64,000 nt of DNA from Archegozetes longisetosus. Its lineage: Eukaryota > Arthropoda > Arachnida > Sarcoptiformes > Trhypochthoniidae. Numbering within the stretch: the stretch's first letter is position 1; every line of letters starts with the position of its first letter. The position numbers and the translations under genes were made by a program. Positions 10,690 through 21,923 of the stretch are shown here, one piece after another. The notes under the pieces were generated by a model. It was not told the DNA's origin. It did not search any database and was given only the letters and a program-made list of their open reading frames with translations. The stretch is from the NCBI GenBank assembly GCA_018873245.2, contig JAEMBT020000002.1, positions 1,308,001-1,372,000 on the forward strand, in the 5' to 3' direction.

Positions 10690-13028
10690 CTATTTGCCGT
10701 TCAGTTCTCCCATTACTGTAGAAGTGATAGAATTTTTTCCACAACCACATTTGTTGTGAAAGTCATCGGTTTCTAATGACATAATCATAGCTCCGCCCAA
10801 ACCTTTTTCTATCAGAAAGTCCAGTTTTTCTTTAACACTAGTCAAGTCATCATAACTGATGAACTGATTTTCTTTTACAAGATATGGTACCCTATAATCT
10901 TGATCTCTTCTTAAGATCCATCCATTATTTTCCTTATGCAGCAGTTCACAAATCTATTTTCACAAATAAATTCAAAAATAAATCAAATTATTGGAAAAAC
11001 CTCTTTGAAAATAAACTTGTTTGTAAAGAGTTTTTGCGTTACAGCGATTGCCTGCTGTTGTTGGGTAACTAAAAGTTTGAGATTCTATTTTCGGGCAGCG
11101 GTCAATTATTGCGTAATTAAGTTATATTGAATAAAACAGTTAATCATTGGTTTAACACATTGAAAGCTCCATATTGTCATAAAGCCATATATATGACGCC
11201 GAGATCAGTCAAACCAATCGTTTCGTTTACTCAAAACAATTAGAATCACAACTGTTACGACCACTATGAGCCCTATGACCATTATGACCTCTATGACTCA
11301 AATTGTTTTGAGTAAACCAAATGATTGATTCGACTGATTGAAGCACCATAGATACCGTTTGATGACATAATAGGCGGCCGTAAATGTGTTAAATCAACAA
11401 TTTATTAGATATAAATGAATTGTTCAATAATTGACCGCTACCCCAAACTTTTCCAAACTTTTAGTTACTGAAGTTTCCGTTTAAGACAATGTCAGCACCT
11501 CCTGGTTGCCGGCATTCACCGTAACTAATAAATTTTCAATTATATAATGAAAGCGAGATAGTTTCTAAAGGTTCGATAGAACCATTACTTAACAAAATCA
11601 AACGAAATTTTTAAAACCTCATTATATCCTAAAACACCTGGAGATTTTGTTATATTGCCAGCGACCCCAGGACCTGAAATCTTAGATTTCCATTCATTTT
11701 GAGAAGCAGAGACTAAAGTATAAGTGCTCCCAAACAAAGGAATCCCTAAAATCTAAAAATAAATCAATTGTCTCAATATTATACCACATAATCTGATATT
11801 GTAAACTCGTTTTTATAAAGTTTAAGCAATCATTACTATCTTCTTAGGATCCGCTCCTCCATTGATCCAATAGTTGACACTAAATTCAACATTCAGTTGT
11901 TGATCATTTGGAGAATCACTCAGTTTATGTCGTAGGGGAGCGTTCGGTAGTGCAATAAAATCAGAATCAGAGTCGTGATAATCATAGGCCAACAAATTGA
12001 TAAAATCTACATATTTAGTAATTTGTGTCATATCATATCCGGAATCAATAGTCTTCTTTTGAGCAGAAACTGCTATTGACAGTACAAACCCATTGAGTTT
12101 AAGCACAGAATTCATTTCTTTCAATAATAATATCAAGTTTTGTTTGTCGTTATGAGAATCGCTCATAAATCCCGGATATTCCCTAAATTCATATCTTTAT
12201 TTTATCAATTACACGGAAATTATTATGTAACTAAAAAGTATAGTATTGTTCAATACCATGAAAACTCGAAGCCATCGAATCCGTGTTTAGTCAAAAACTT
12301 TGAAACAGAATCGATAAATATTTTTCTAGTTTCTGTACTGTTGGCCAAATTAGAGATATGTTCATGATTCCATCCATCGATAGCAATCATTGTCGTCAAG
12401 TGTGTATTATTTCGCCGCAATTCATTGAATTTATAATAAGCTCCTTTTCATAAGAAGTTTAAAACTGAACTTGTTATACTTTTCAGGAAGTAAATATCAT
12501 TTAAATACCTATTCCTTGTTTATCCTCATCAACAATATCTAAATAGGGATCAAAGACACCAATCGTGTGATTACTATTCAATTTGGCCGAATTGTAGACC
12601 AAATGTGTGCATATCTTTGGGTCTATGTCTGCTATAGTAAACTATTCAACAATTACTTAATTGGTAGCACTCAAAAATCAATTTAAATACCGCTCCGTCT
12701 CCGATTCGATAGTAAGACCACGAGCCCCACTCGCAGACTACTTTGTATTTCTTGTCATTTCGATCTTGGGTTAAACAATCATATCTTCATTAGAGCTCAT
12801 GATTTTTAAATATGCAAAACTTTATTACGAATCATCTTTGTTATTAATACAGTAAAACTTTTTCAGTACCAAATGTTTTACTAAATTTTTGTTAACCTTT
12901 TTATTTTATTTAAACGAAAGCATTGTAAAACTTTTAGTATTCGACATACCTTTTGAAATGAGAGATCGAGTGAAAGAAATTAAGTTTATTATTGTTAAAA
13001 TGATAGTAATTAATAAACAAGTTTTCAT
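10690..13028 (-). CDS. Secreted GH18 chitinase-like protein, 7 exons, altered active site
   Basis: Exons on the minus strand are 13028-12950, 12764-12691, 12641-12509, 12443-12257, 12182-11837, 11752-11618 and 10953-10690 (stop TAG 10692-10690). All junctions are GT-AG and in phase, giving 405 aa. A signal peptide opens the protein (MKTCLLITIILTIINLISF). Family landmarks are VVCEWGSWSYYRIGDG, DIDPKICTHLVY, KFNELRRNN, KFLTKHGFDGFEFSWEYPG, AQKKTIDSGYDM, YWINGGADPKKIILGIPLFG and GLGGAMIMSLETDDF. The catalytic motif DGxDxDxE reads DGFEFSWE, so the proton-donor Glu is kept but the second and third Asp are Glu and Ser. SIGGW reads AIDGW, and the strand-8 Trp (MIWSLD) is Met. No chitin-binding peritrophin domain follows. 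A chitin-binding lectin or weak hydrolase is more likely than a normal chitinase; that is inference. Intron 6 contains a foldback element. Confidence 0.92.
11066..11472. repeat. Foldback element in a GH18 intron
   Basis: Arms of about 175 bp (11066-11242 and 11290-11472) are inverted and moderately diverged. Shared blocks are AACTAAAAGTTTG, GCGGTCAATTATTG, TTTAACACATT, TGTCATAAA/TGTCATCAAA and TTTACTCAAAACAATT. The short centre carries repeated CTATGACC-type hexamers. It lies wholly within intron 6 of the GH18 gene (10954-11617), so splicing removes it. Confidence 0.8.
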
Positions 13029-13175
13029 ACTTAACTCAATTCTAACATGGGATAAACTAATCTGGTAGCTATACATCAAACATGTTATCTTATTCTACGA
13101 ACACATGTACTTTTTCATATCCTAATCATTCAAATTATCCCTTCTATCCTAAGTTTAAAACAGCTACAGTCTTAT

Positions 13176-13226
13176 CCGGTTATAGGCAACTCGTCGGTGC
13201 TTAGGAAATATGTTGCCTATAACTGG
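13176..13226. repeat. 51 bp hairpin
   Basis: CCGGTTATAGGCAAC at 13176-13190 pairs with GTTGCCTATAACTGG at 13212-13226 (14 of 15 positions), with a 21 nt loop. It lies about 150 bp beyond the start codon of the GH18 gene. The rest of 13.03-14.04 kb holds no gene that I can support. The stem is too short for a typical microRNA precursor. Confidence 0.6.
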
Positions 13227-14044
13227 GTCGCTTATATTCAACTCTTTAACTAGTAATTGGATTAGCAGATACTTAAAGAAATCACTTGCAAACAGCCGTG
13301 TTTGCCTACGTCTGGGTTTTTGACGTACGGTCGTCAGGCGCCGCCTCTGCTCAATTTTCAATTTCAAGTTTAATAACATTTCTAGACTGATTTGGCTTTA
13401 ATATAGGGTGACCAAGTCAAAAACTGTTAAATGCAGGACAATTTGATCTGATTGAAGTTTGAAATAACAATTATTTGAAATATAAACTAAGAACTTCACT
13501 TGGCTTTAATAACACATTCGATTGACACGTATAAACATGCCTTCATTGGTTCAACGCATCCAAACTTCTAATATATAACAATGCATTCAAATGTAGTGCA
13601 ATAGAGTTGCCTATGACTATGAACCCCACTATGATTTTGGTTTACTTTCATTACTGAAAAGCTCGGAAGAACTAAGTCGCCAATGGCTGAGTCAAACTGT
13701 AACTCTTAGAATAGATTTTTTGCAAATAAAACTCTTTAATCCCTAGCAATGTCGAAAGCATATTATTATGATTTACTTTTATTCGCTCTTGACAGAAACG
13801 AGAATTGAAAAGATTAATACTATTGGAAACTCGATTATAAGTAGTGGTGTTTATTGAGACATCGTCTTCGAAATTGAGTGCTTTACCAAAGTTTAGTATT
13901 CGCCTTGTGACCATCACAGGCGCCCATTATCTCTTATAAGAGATCCTCTGCATTAAACACTTGACTATCACATGTCGCATCATAAATGTTATGGTAACTT
14001 AAAGGCATGCTATCATTTTCCGATAGAAGCATTATATTCTACAG

Positions 14045-14074
14045 TATATAAAGAGAAAGTTCAAACTATCAGTT
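14045..14074 (+). promoter_or_regulatory. TATA box and initiator of the RCC1/BTB gene
   Basis: TATATAAAG at 14045-14053 is followed 26 bp downstream by TCAGTT (14069-14074), the arthropod initiator consensus. The predicted transcription start is A14071, giving a 131-nt leader before the ATG at 14202. Confidence 0.7.
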
Positions 14075-14201
14075 TGAATAAGATATCTATTGAATGGCTT
14101 GTGATCACTACTATCAATATCTCAAATATAAGTTAGGAGTTTTTGACTTTAGATTCACTAATATTTCTAATTGTTTTACAAAAGGCAAATAAATCACCAA
14201 A

Positions 14202-15788
14202 ATGTCTAATGTTAACAACTGGGTAGTCTTGCATAAATTGAGACCAAACTTTGTCTCAAACATAAAATTTGCCTGTATTTTCGGCGATAACGGAAACGAA
14301 GTGATAATAGTAACAAAAGACGATAACGTTTACGCTTTTGGTAACAATAAATACGGATGTCTTGGTTTAGGCCATAATAACCCAATACAAGAGCCAACAA
14401 GACTGGAAGAGCTCTGCTATAAAGAGATTGTTAAGATTGCTTATTGTGGTTACTATGTGATCGCTTTCACAACTAATGGCGATATATATTCATGGGGTTA
14501 TAATGGAAACGGAGAGCTAGGAATAGGAACTACTATTAATAGTAATAAACCAAATCTTATTAATGAGTTAATTGGCAAACGAATTATTGATATAAGCTGT
14601 GGCTACGACCATTCACTTGCTTTGACACAAACCGGTGATGTCTATTCATGGGGTGACAATAGTTATGGACAGGTTGGAAATGGACTTAACTATGACATAC
14701 AGTCGACTCCTATTAAGGTTAAAGGTTTGGATACGGAAGAAGTGGTCGCCATCTCTTGTGGTTATTATCATTCGATGGCTCTGACCAAAAATGGTCATGT
14801 CTATGGGTGGGGCTATAATAGTGAAGGAGAACTCGGTATCGGTAATGATAATAATCAGAATATTCCGATCAGAATCTATATCATGAATGGCGTGACCATT
14901 AAGAAAATTATCTGTGGTCAGTATCACAGTCTCTTGTTATCGACCGATGGCGATATCTATGCCTTTGGATGCAATCAATTCGGACAAATTGGAAACGGAA
15001 ACAAAATGAACCAAAACTTCCCATTTAAGATCATAAGTTCGAGCAAGTTCATTGAAATCGCATCGTATTCCTTAAGCAATATTTCAGTCGCTTTGACACA
15101 AAACGGCAACTGCTTTGTTTGGGGTGAATGTGACAACGAAGTGATAACTAGTCCTAGAGAAACACCGCTTAAGTCAATACACGATATATTCTCTATTTAT
15201 GCTAAACGTAAGATCACTTACAAACCGATACATTTTGATGAGAAGCCGACTGTTAATCCTATTGTTGAATGCCTTAGAAAAGCATTCAATGATTTTGAAT
15301 TAAGCGATTTTCGATTTAAAGTCGATAATAAGTTTATTTATGCGCACAAAGCGGTTCTTAGGATCCGTTGCGAACATTTTCGGTCAATGTTTTCCGAACA
15401 CTGGAATGAAAGCGAACTGAATGAAATCGAAATCAACATATTCTCGTATTCGGTATATTATTCGTTCATTAAATATATTTACACGAATACTGTCGACATT
15501 AGACTCGAAGACGCGATCGAATTATACGATCTGGCTAACTCTTACTGTGAAGAAGATCTAAAACAAAAATGTGCTGAAATTATAAAGAGTGAGATATCTA
15601 TTGTCAATGCGTTTAGTTTGTATTCATCTGCTGTTAAGTACAATTCGCAAGAGTTGGAAAACTTCTGCTTAAAGTTTGCGGCGAATAATCTGAACGAAGT
15701 TTGTGTGACTGATGCCTTCGAGAGGACTGATTCTGATTTATGTAAAAGATTTATGAGAAGTGCTGCGAAACTTCGAGCTTTTAAATGA
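14202..15788 (+). CDS. RCC1-repeat and BTB domain protein (RCBTB-like), intronless
   Basis: A single uninterrupted frame encodes 528 aa. Residues about 40-345 contain five to six RCC1 propeller blades, seen as recurring DGDIYxxGxNxxGQxGxG motifs (for example NGDIYSWGYNGNGELGIG and TGDVYSWGDNSYGQVGNG). Residues about 365-470 form a BTB/POZ domain (SDFRFKV, FIYAHKAVLRIRCEHFRSMF, YIYTNTVDI), followed by a BACK-like helical tail. This is the architecture of RCBTB1/RCBTB2. BTB domains dimerise and recruit Cullin-3, so a substrate-adaptor role is plausible but not shown. The gene has its own TATA/initiator upstream and an AATAAA 150 bp after the stop. Lack of introns, unlike the neighbouring genes, may mean a retroposed family member. 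The start is the first ATG after a stop-rich leader. Confidence 0.93.
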   Translation: MSNVNNWVVLHKLRPNFVSNIKFACIFGDNGNEVIIVTKDDNVYAFGNNKYGCLGLGHNNPIQEPTRLEELCYKEIVKIAYCGYYVIAFTTNGDIYSWGYNGNGELGIGTTINSNKPNLINELIGKRIIDISCGYDHSLALTQTGDVYSWGDNSYGQVGNGLNYDIQSTPIKVKGLDTEEVVAISCGYYHSMALTKNGHVYGWGYNSEGELGIGNDNNQNIPIRIYIMNGVTIKKIICGQYHSLLLSTDGDIYAFGCNQFGQIGNGNKMNQNFPFKIISSSKFIEIASYSLSNISVALTQNGNCFVWGECDNEVITSPRETPLKSIHDIFSIYAKRKITYKPIHFDEKPTVNPIVECLRKAFNDFELSDFRFKVDNKFIYAHKAVLRIRCEHFRSMFSEHWNESELNEIEINIFSYSVYYSFIKYIYTNTVDIRLEDAIELYDLANSYCEEDLKQKCAEIIKSEISIVNAFSLYSSAVKYNSQELENFCLKFAANNLNEVCVTDAFERTDSDLCKRFMRSAAKLRAFK

Positions 15789-15940
15789 AGAAATATTAAT
15801 TTTTCACAAGTAAAAGATGCGTGTCGCATTATTCCTTATTATACAAATATATTAAACTAATTATGAGAATATTAGCTTTTGTTCTTAAAAACTTTCACAT
15901 TATTTTCTGTATTAAAGTGTTTATAAGAGCGTTATAATTC

Positions 15941-15946
15941 AATAAA
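15941..15946 (+). promoter_or_regulatory. Polyadenylation signal of the RCC1/BTB gene
   Basis: AATAAA lies 153 bp beyond the stop codon of the RCC1/BTB frame and is followed by T-rich sequence. Confidence 0.6.
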
Positions 15947-15949
15947 ATT

Positions 15950-17319
15950 TTCTATTTTTTAATCAATTGAAAAAATTTCTTTTAAGAACTTATGGACTAT
16001 TTGGTAATATTTGAGCAGCTAATGAGCATTGCACAACAATAACGGCTTAGTGGCAATTTTTTGGAATAAACCTTCAGAAAAATTTTATACTTCAACAGAA
16101 TTTTGAAAACATATTTTAAATAAAACTTTAATATTTGAAACTACCGTTACTGACTGGCAACAGATGTCGTAACTTACGGTTCAGGTTCTAAGTATTGAAT
16201 AAGTTACACTGTCTATCAAAGGGTGACATGACCCTCGATTTCTTGCCCATTAAAAGGTATTATTTATTAATACACATGACCAATCATATAAGACTGTGAG
16301 TTTCATCATTTTCATCTGTTGGCTCTTTAATAAGGAAAAAATTTAGGGATCACACAGTTGAGAGACACTGTAGTTCAAAGTTTGAGACAACTTCAAATTA
16401 CGGGTGTGTGTCCTTTGTGTTTTTACGAGCTATTCACGACTGGGTTATTTCCAAGTGTGCATTTATCCACAAATTATGTGTAAAATAGAAATTTTTTCTA
16501 TGTACCTTCTTTATAAAGATCCGTTTAGAAAGCATGATTTATGGAATGTTCACAGAATATAACGTCATCTAATTAATTTGTGCAAAGATATCAATACGAC
16601 TGTAATGAATAAAATTAATTTAAAGAGGAACAAAATTGTGAGACATCTAACAAGTAGTAAATGGATAAATACATATTTAACAAAATCACACCCATGGCAA
16701 GAAGTTGCTTAAATTAGAAGACAAATTAAACATAAAACTAATATTACAATTATTAAAATAAAGCCAACTAGGCTTTAGTTGCCCTACTATTCAATTATTG
16801 TTTTATCACAAAATCATCAATAACATCCCATGTGCTATTAGCCCATAAACTCGTATATTGAGTACAACTTTTCTTTAATATTACGCACCGATCAGATCCA
16901 ACATATGAATAGAGTATGAAATAATTCAAACAAAGATTATCCCGCAATTTTTGTTTAGTACTTAAAATGATGGTTTTTATTCGTAAAACTTATTTACTAA
17001 CTAATTATTGTAATCAAGAAAATAGCTTTTGAAGCTATTAAGAGTTTCAGACAATATGATTATAAGAGCTAGGCCTTGCTTAGAGAATAATAGACATTTC
17101 CAACATGTTACAAAGTATTAAATTACCATTTCTAAACACCGGTTCTACGACGCTAAATTTGATTATTAAAAGTTTGTTTGAAAATATCAAATTTTGAATC
17201 GATCAATAATTTATTTGACGTGTCAAATATTGTAATATAAAAAACCTAATTGCTATATCTGAGTTTAGGGACTAATAGGAATTACTCAGTCATATATCAG
17301 TGATACTAGATCACTCAGA
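15950..17319. other. Intergenic DNA, no gene seen
   Basis: Strongly AT-rich without supported coding sequence. A short block near 16460-16480 (ATTTATCCACAAATTATGTG) matches the arms of the 4.7 kb foldback element and may be a lone fragment of that family. Confidence 0.45.
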
Positions 17320-18520
17320 TTTAAGCAAATGCAAGTGGGAGTTCGAAAAACCGCTTAACTACGAAAGTAGAGACTTAACAGCATTACTATCAAAGGAGTA
17401 TGTCCAAAATAGCCTAAGCGCATCTCCTAACGGAAAATATCAAATATTATACAATACCAAGGTCTGCTTCAGAAATAAAAGAATTTTGTCAATCGATGAA
17501 TCAACTCAATAGTGATAGCCAAAAAGCAAGTAATTTTTGGTAGAATCGAAACGAGGTAGCAGTTGCGATCTCGCAGTGCCGACGGGCAGCAGGTCTCTTA
17601 AGCAGCCTGGCTATATGCTCCGGGTTGCGTTATGCCGGCAGGGGTCTCGGGCGGTACCTCTAAAATAAATAAAACCCGTGCTAGAGACTTAGGCAGAAGG
17701 TCTCCAGTGACAAGTTGGCTACAGTCTCCCCTCGGGCATCGAACCCCTCTGGAGTTGCTACCGGGCTCCAGGGGAGTATGACTACCGGTATAAAAATAAA
17801 TGTGCCGGACTCTAATCTTCAGAAAAAGAGGAAGATGCCGCTCTCCGGTGCATACAAGGCCGACCATTTAGTCTTTGTTCAGGTGGCAAGACGAGGCTCC
17901 TTGGCAGAGCGAGGTAGGCTAGATCCCAGAGTTTGCCAAACAGGTCCCGGTGATTTTATTTGCGACAGTTCTTGGTACCGCTCCGCTAAAAAATATCATA
18001 TCTAAGTTTTAGTAGATATGGCCAAAAGCGGTGCTGGGTAAGTCTTCATTGCAAATGTGGCCTGAGAACGGTCGGGTTTGTGCCCACGTTATGACTGTTT
18101 TGTGGTTCCTCGGATATGCGCGGCACATATCCGAGTTCCAAGTCCTGCAGAATCCTTAGATGGGATTTGTGTGACTTTGGAATTCACTGACAGCGAGTAA
18201 GATTGATTAGGTTTAGCATTTTTTTATATTTCACACTAAAATAATTCAAGTATACCTTAATTATTAATATTTTATAATATAACTTAATTATCGAATATTT
18301 TACATTTTGCACATTCCTAAGCTTTTATACATATTTGTTTACAGCGTATCCGCAATTTTATATTCTTAAATGAAATTCTTAAGTATTTTCGCTAGTGATA
18401 TTCTATTGGTTTTTATCCTGTAACTTCCTAAGCGATTCACTGATCTCAAAAAATCTTTCAGCTAATTGAACGTCTTGTCGTAGGTTATAACTTAAGTGGG
18501 TTACCGTTAGGGGACGTCGA
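17320..18520 (+). repeat. Degenerate dispersed repeat, copy 2 (without the Tc1-like insertion)
   Basis: This copy is inverted relative to 5.93-8.75 kb. Homology begins within a 70-codon frame (17300-17512: ...NGKYQILYNTKVCFRNKR), passes through the GC-rich core (17.58-17.95 kb), the empty Tc1 target at 18013-18014, and an AT-rich tail ending in the same TCGACGTCCCC end at 18520. The core also holds a 96-codon frame (17715-18005) ending GPGDFICDSSWYRSAKKYHI. The core contains GGTTCGATGCCC on the minus strand, which resembles a tRNA B box, but no tRNA fold was found. The element class is unknown to me. Confidence 0.75.
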
Positions 18521-18551
18521 TAAGCCAGCTTATGGGTTGTGGGCATACTCC

Positions 18552-18710
18552 TTTTTGTAAAGAACCTTAATGTTAACGCCTTATGGTCTGCTCGTTATGA
18601 TATATCTTAGGCAACAGTCATTTTAGGTTACACTAAGATGTGCCCATAAAGTCGGAGTTTTGATAAATCAATCGTCATTTAGGCATTAACATTAAGGTTC
18701 TTTACAAAAA
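18552..18710. mobile_element. 159 bp MITE-like element
   Basis: Inverted ends of 29 bp (18552-18580 and 18682-18710) match at about 27 positions and begin TTTTTGTAAAGAACCTTAAT. The internal 100 bp has no coding potential. It sits directly beyond the end of the dispersed repeat. No clear target duplication is visible. Confidence 0.8.
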
Positions 18711-18815
18711 CTTGTACAATTAACTTACAAAAATTTTTATTTTAATAACAATTAAGACTATTTGAAACCTAGCAAACTTGACAGAGAACACGGATTCATG
18801 TGCAACAATACGGAT

Positions 18816-19512
18816 GAATCTTACTATTTTCTGCCCGTAATGTTTCTAACTACCTTTGCGAATGAGTCATGTCGTTGGAAAGGTCTCACCAAGCTGAGTT
18901 CAACGATGCCACACATGATGACCTATGATCTCGGGTTTACCGGCGGGTAACCTTTGACTTCTGATTACATTTTAAATCCCTACACCTTATATTAGGTTGG
19001 CTGTAAAGCAATTCTATATCTTACCAATAAATAAAGTAATATGTTTATTACAAATTATTACACACTTGTTAATTTGCTGGCTCATGATGCAGACCACTTG
19101 ATTTTGCCGCTTGTTATCAGTGATATAGTAACAGTCCCAACTATTGACCCTGTTCGGGCCAACATTATCAATAAAGAACAGAGAACGTTTATTAAGTGCC
19201 ATGTATTACTGGCCTTACTGTCCCTGAAATTGTCAGGTTAACTAAAATAGCAGCCCAAATGCAATTAAGATGAGACAACTATACAATCTTTACTATCAAT
19301 TTGCAATAAACATATTACTTTATTCATTGGTAAGGCATACAATTGCTTTTCAGCCAACCTAATATAAGGTGTAGGGAGTTAAAAACGTAGTCAGAGGTCA
19401 CAGGTTATTATGTGTAGCATCGTTGAACTCAACTTGATTAGACCTTTCTAGTGACATATCACTCATTGGCATAGGTGATTAGAAACATTACGAACAGGGA
19501 ATACCAAGATTC
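18816..19512. mobile_element. ~700 bp foldback element with ~230 bp arms
   Basis: The left arm (18816-19060) and the right arm (19290-19512) are inverted copies. Shared blocks include GAATCTT, TTCGTAATGTTTCTAA, TTGAGTTCAACGATGC, CCCTACACCTTATATTAGGT and TAATATGTTTATT. About 230 bp of unrelated sequence lies between the arms. Short open frames inside (for example 19041-19241) have no recognisable domain. Confidence 0.88.
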
Positions 19513-20907
19513 ACCCCTCCAAATCCTGTAGAACTTGATTTGATGTTAATTTTCCTATTAATTGGTCTTGTTTTATTATCAAATTTCGAGTGCTTAGAGC
19601 GCAATTTTAGTCCAAAATTCAACAAAATGACAATAGTTTCATATATAAAGCACAGTAAGCCTTATTTTTCACTTTTGAATTGACGGTATCTTCGACTTCT
19701 TTTCTCACAATAGATAAGCTATTTTGAAACAATAAAATATAGGAATATTGCGTTTTAATTCAATTAAATTTGATTAATTTTCCAATCAAGTCATTTTAGC
19801 AGTTTATGTTTAGTTTACAAATACAATTAAATGTGCTTCTTGAACATGCAGCTGATTATTTTCAAAACAGTATTTAAATGAATCCACAAGAGATGAAGGA
19901 CTGTTTTTACTCTTTATTTAAAACGAATTTAACTCGGCAGGAGTCAGCCTTGCAGAAGTCAATTTAGCCGAAAACATTTAATTTCTACGTTTTCCTATTC
20001 TCAGTTTCGATTTAACTAACAAAACCCAAAGTCCAGGGGTGAGAAAGTCAATTGTGTTTAACCTGTTTCGGCTAAACACTGATTAAAATGTCATTCTGCC
20101 AAACTGACACAAATTATTCAAATCTGATTTTATATCTGGTTCGGTCGAAATTGCCGAATCAGTCGAGTGAGATGAGCAAATTACTTGTAAAACAAGCGTT
20201 TTAACAAGCTTTCAAGTTATCAAGACTAAACTCGAAATAATTTCGATGAAGAGAATCATATTCTACTGAAATTTTTTAAATTCATTAAGTTCCTTCTCCT
20301 ATCGACAAGTTCTATTTTTTGATAAATCACTATGAAATGCATAAAAATTCTTTCTAAGAATTCATTTTTCAGTATTTCAAATAATTTTTTGATTAACTCT
20401 CTTAAAATTTATGACAAATATAGTTAAATCCAATTTTGACTTAGAAAAATTTTTGATCGAATCGTGCCGAAACATTCTAAAAATATCTGAAACTTATTTA
20501 TTCACCTTCGTTTAAATTTTTTTCGAGAAAATCTGTTCCGTTTAGTTATTTACCGATTGTTGACCATTTACAACCTGATAGCACTCACTTTAGAATTTAA
20601 TTTCAGTGCAATAAAGTCTAAATGCAAGAATCAGTTCTCAGTAATCCATGATAGAAATAGAGTACGTTGTAAATTAACAACGAAATTTAAGCACTTGACA
20701 CACATTGATTGGTAACATACTTAAGTAAATATCGTTCATCAAACTGTTCACGTATGACAACATCGAACTTTAAAGTAGTTTTCTCATGAAGATAGTTTTT
20801 TGTATTTAGAACCTTATAGCTCTCATTTGGCGAAATAGAGATATCATTAAATAGTAGACAAACATTAGTTCAAAGATAATTTATTTGAGAATATTTAAAA
20901 AATACAT
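19513..20907. other. Intergenic DNA, no gene seen
   Basis: Lies between the foldback element and the 3' end of the thaumatin-like gene. I found no supported frame, splice pattern or repeat. Confidence 0.45.
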
Positions 20908-21923
20908 TTAAGGACAGAAAATAATTTCATAACCACTAGTAGGGTTTCCGTGACAAGTAAAAGTACTGGAAGTGTCATCATATGCATAACTATAAGCATC
21001 AGGACACGCACTTTTGAAAATAGCTGGGTAGTTCTTCGGCCATGAAGTGCTTTTACAAGTTTGTGGCTTGTCGTGAGCTCCTCTACAACAATACTCATCA
21101 GTATTGAATTGCATACACGCACTCTTACACGCGACTGTGGCGCCATTATGTTTAACAGACAGTTCTGTTGGACATTGAGCGTTTAAATCTGCATGACATC
21201 CAGCAGCGTTGCAGTCGTACTTTCCGTTTCCGGTTTTACGGAAAGTTCCGGGAATCGGAACTATTCTTAACGGTAAATTGTAGCCATCGACTAGACTGAC
21301 GTCATAGTAGTCTTGTCCACCTGCGCCGTCATATGTGAATTCGGCTAAAGTGACCGGTGGTACACCTCCAGCGCCATTACACGCGATCTTATTGCCTGAT
21401 ATTTAAGTAAAAAAAGTTCTAATCAACAGATCCTATGAGTACTTTTCCTTCAAAAGTCTATTTCAGTGTTCCCTATGGTACTGATTCAATCTCTTAATCT
21501 CTATTCTCTGTTTCAAAACATGTTAGAGAATCGTTTGAAGTAAAATATTCTAAAATATATTTATATTATATCAACGATTTGAAATTTTTCTGAAAGAACG
21601 GATTATGTAAATGCTTAAAAGTGGTCACTTATGCCGTTCTTTCAGCAAACAATTTAAGTTTTACCGCAATCTCCTGTAACGCAATGCCCGCTACCATCAC
21701 ATTGAGTTCGACCCCATATTCTTCCGCCCCAACCATTACCGACAGTGAATTTATGGGTTGCTCCGTGTGCTAATGCAAATCCACCACCTTCTGGATTTCC
21801 TTTTCCGGGATTACCCAAGATACCGGGCCATACAGTGAACGGACAGTTGTTGCGAAGTGAAAAATCGTGAGCAAAAGCAGCGCTTATTGAAAACGCAAGC
21901 AACAGCAATGCTTTCATAGCCAT
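20908..21923 (-). CDS. Secreted thaumatin-like protein, 2 coding exons
   Basis: Coding exons are 21923-21665 and 21395-20908 (stop TAA), joined in phase for 248 aa. Residues 1-18 form a signal peptide (MAMKALLLLAFSISAAFA). The mature protein follows the thaumatin-like (GH64/TLP) fold from end to end: FSLRNNCPFTVWPGILGN, GGRIWGRTQCDGSGHC, TGDCG, VPPVTLAEFTYDG, DYYDVSLVDGYNLPLRI, then the Cys-rich domain and the terminal YEIIFCP. The acidic-cleft residues Arg, Glu and Asp of the family are visible in GRIWGR, LAEF and DYYDVSLVDG. Plant homologues act on fungal walls as glucan-binding or glucanase proteins, so an antifungal secreted role is plausible. The 269 bp intron contains one of three related 56 bp hairpins. 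A non-coding first exon probably lies at 22653-22719. Confidence 0.95.
21590..21645. repeat. 56 bp hairpin repeat, copy 1 (thaumatin intron)
   Basis: CTGAAAGAACGG at the left end pairs with CCGTTCTTTCAG at the right end. The arms continue with partial pairing (ATTATGTAAATGC against GTGGTCACTTATG). It belongs with 30133-30188 and 39435-39489, which have the same size and related sequence. Confidence 0.75.

Noticed and set aside
13176..13226. Hairpin considered as a microRNA precursor
   Set aside because: The 15 bp stem is too short and the loop too large for a standard precursor.
17750..17765. tRNA B-box-like GGTTCGATGCCC on the minus strand
   Set aside because: No acceptor stem, anticodon arm or paired A box could be folded around it. 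At most a distant SINE-like feature.
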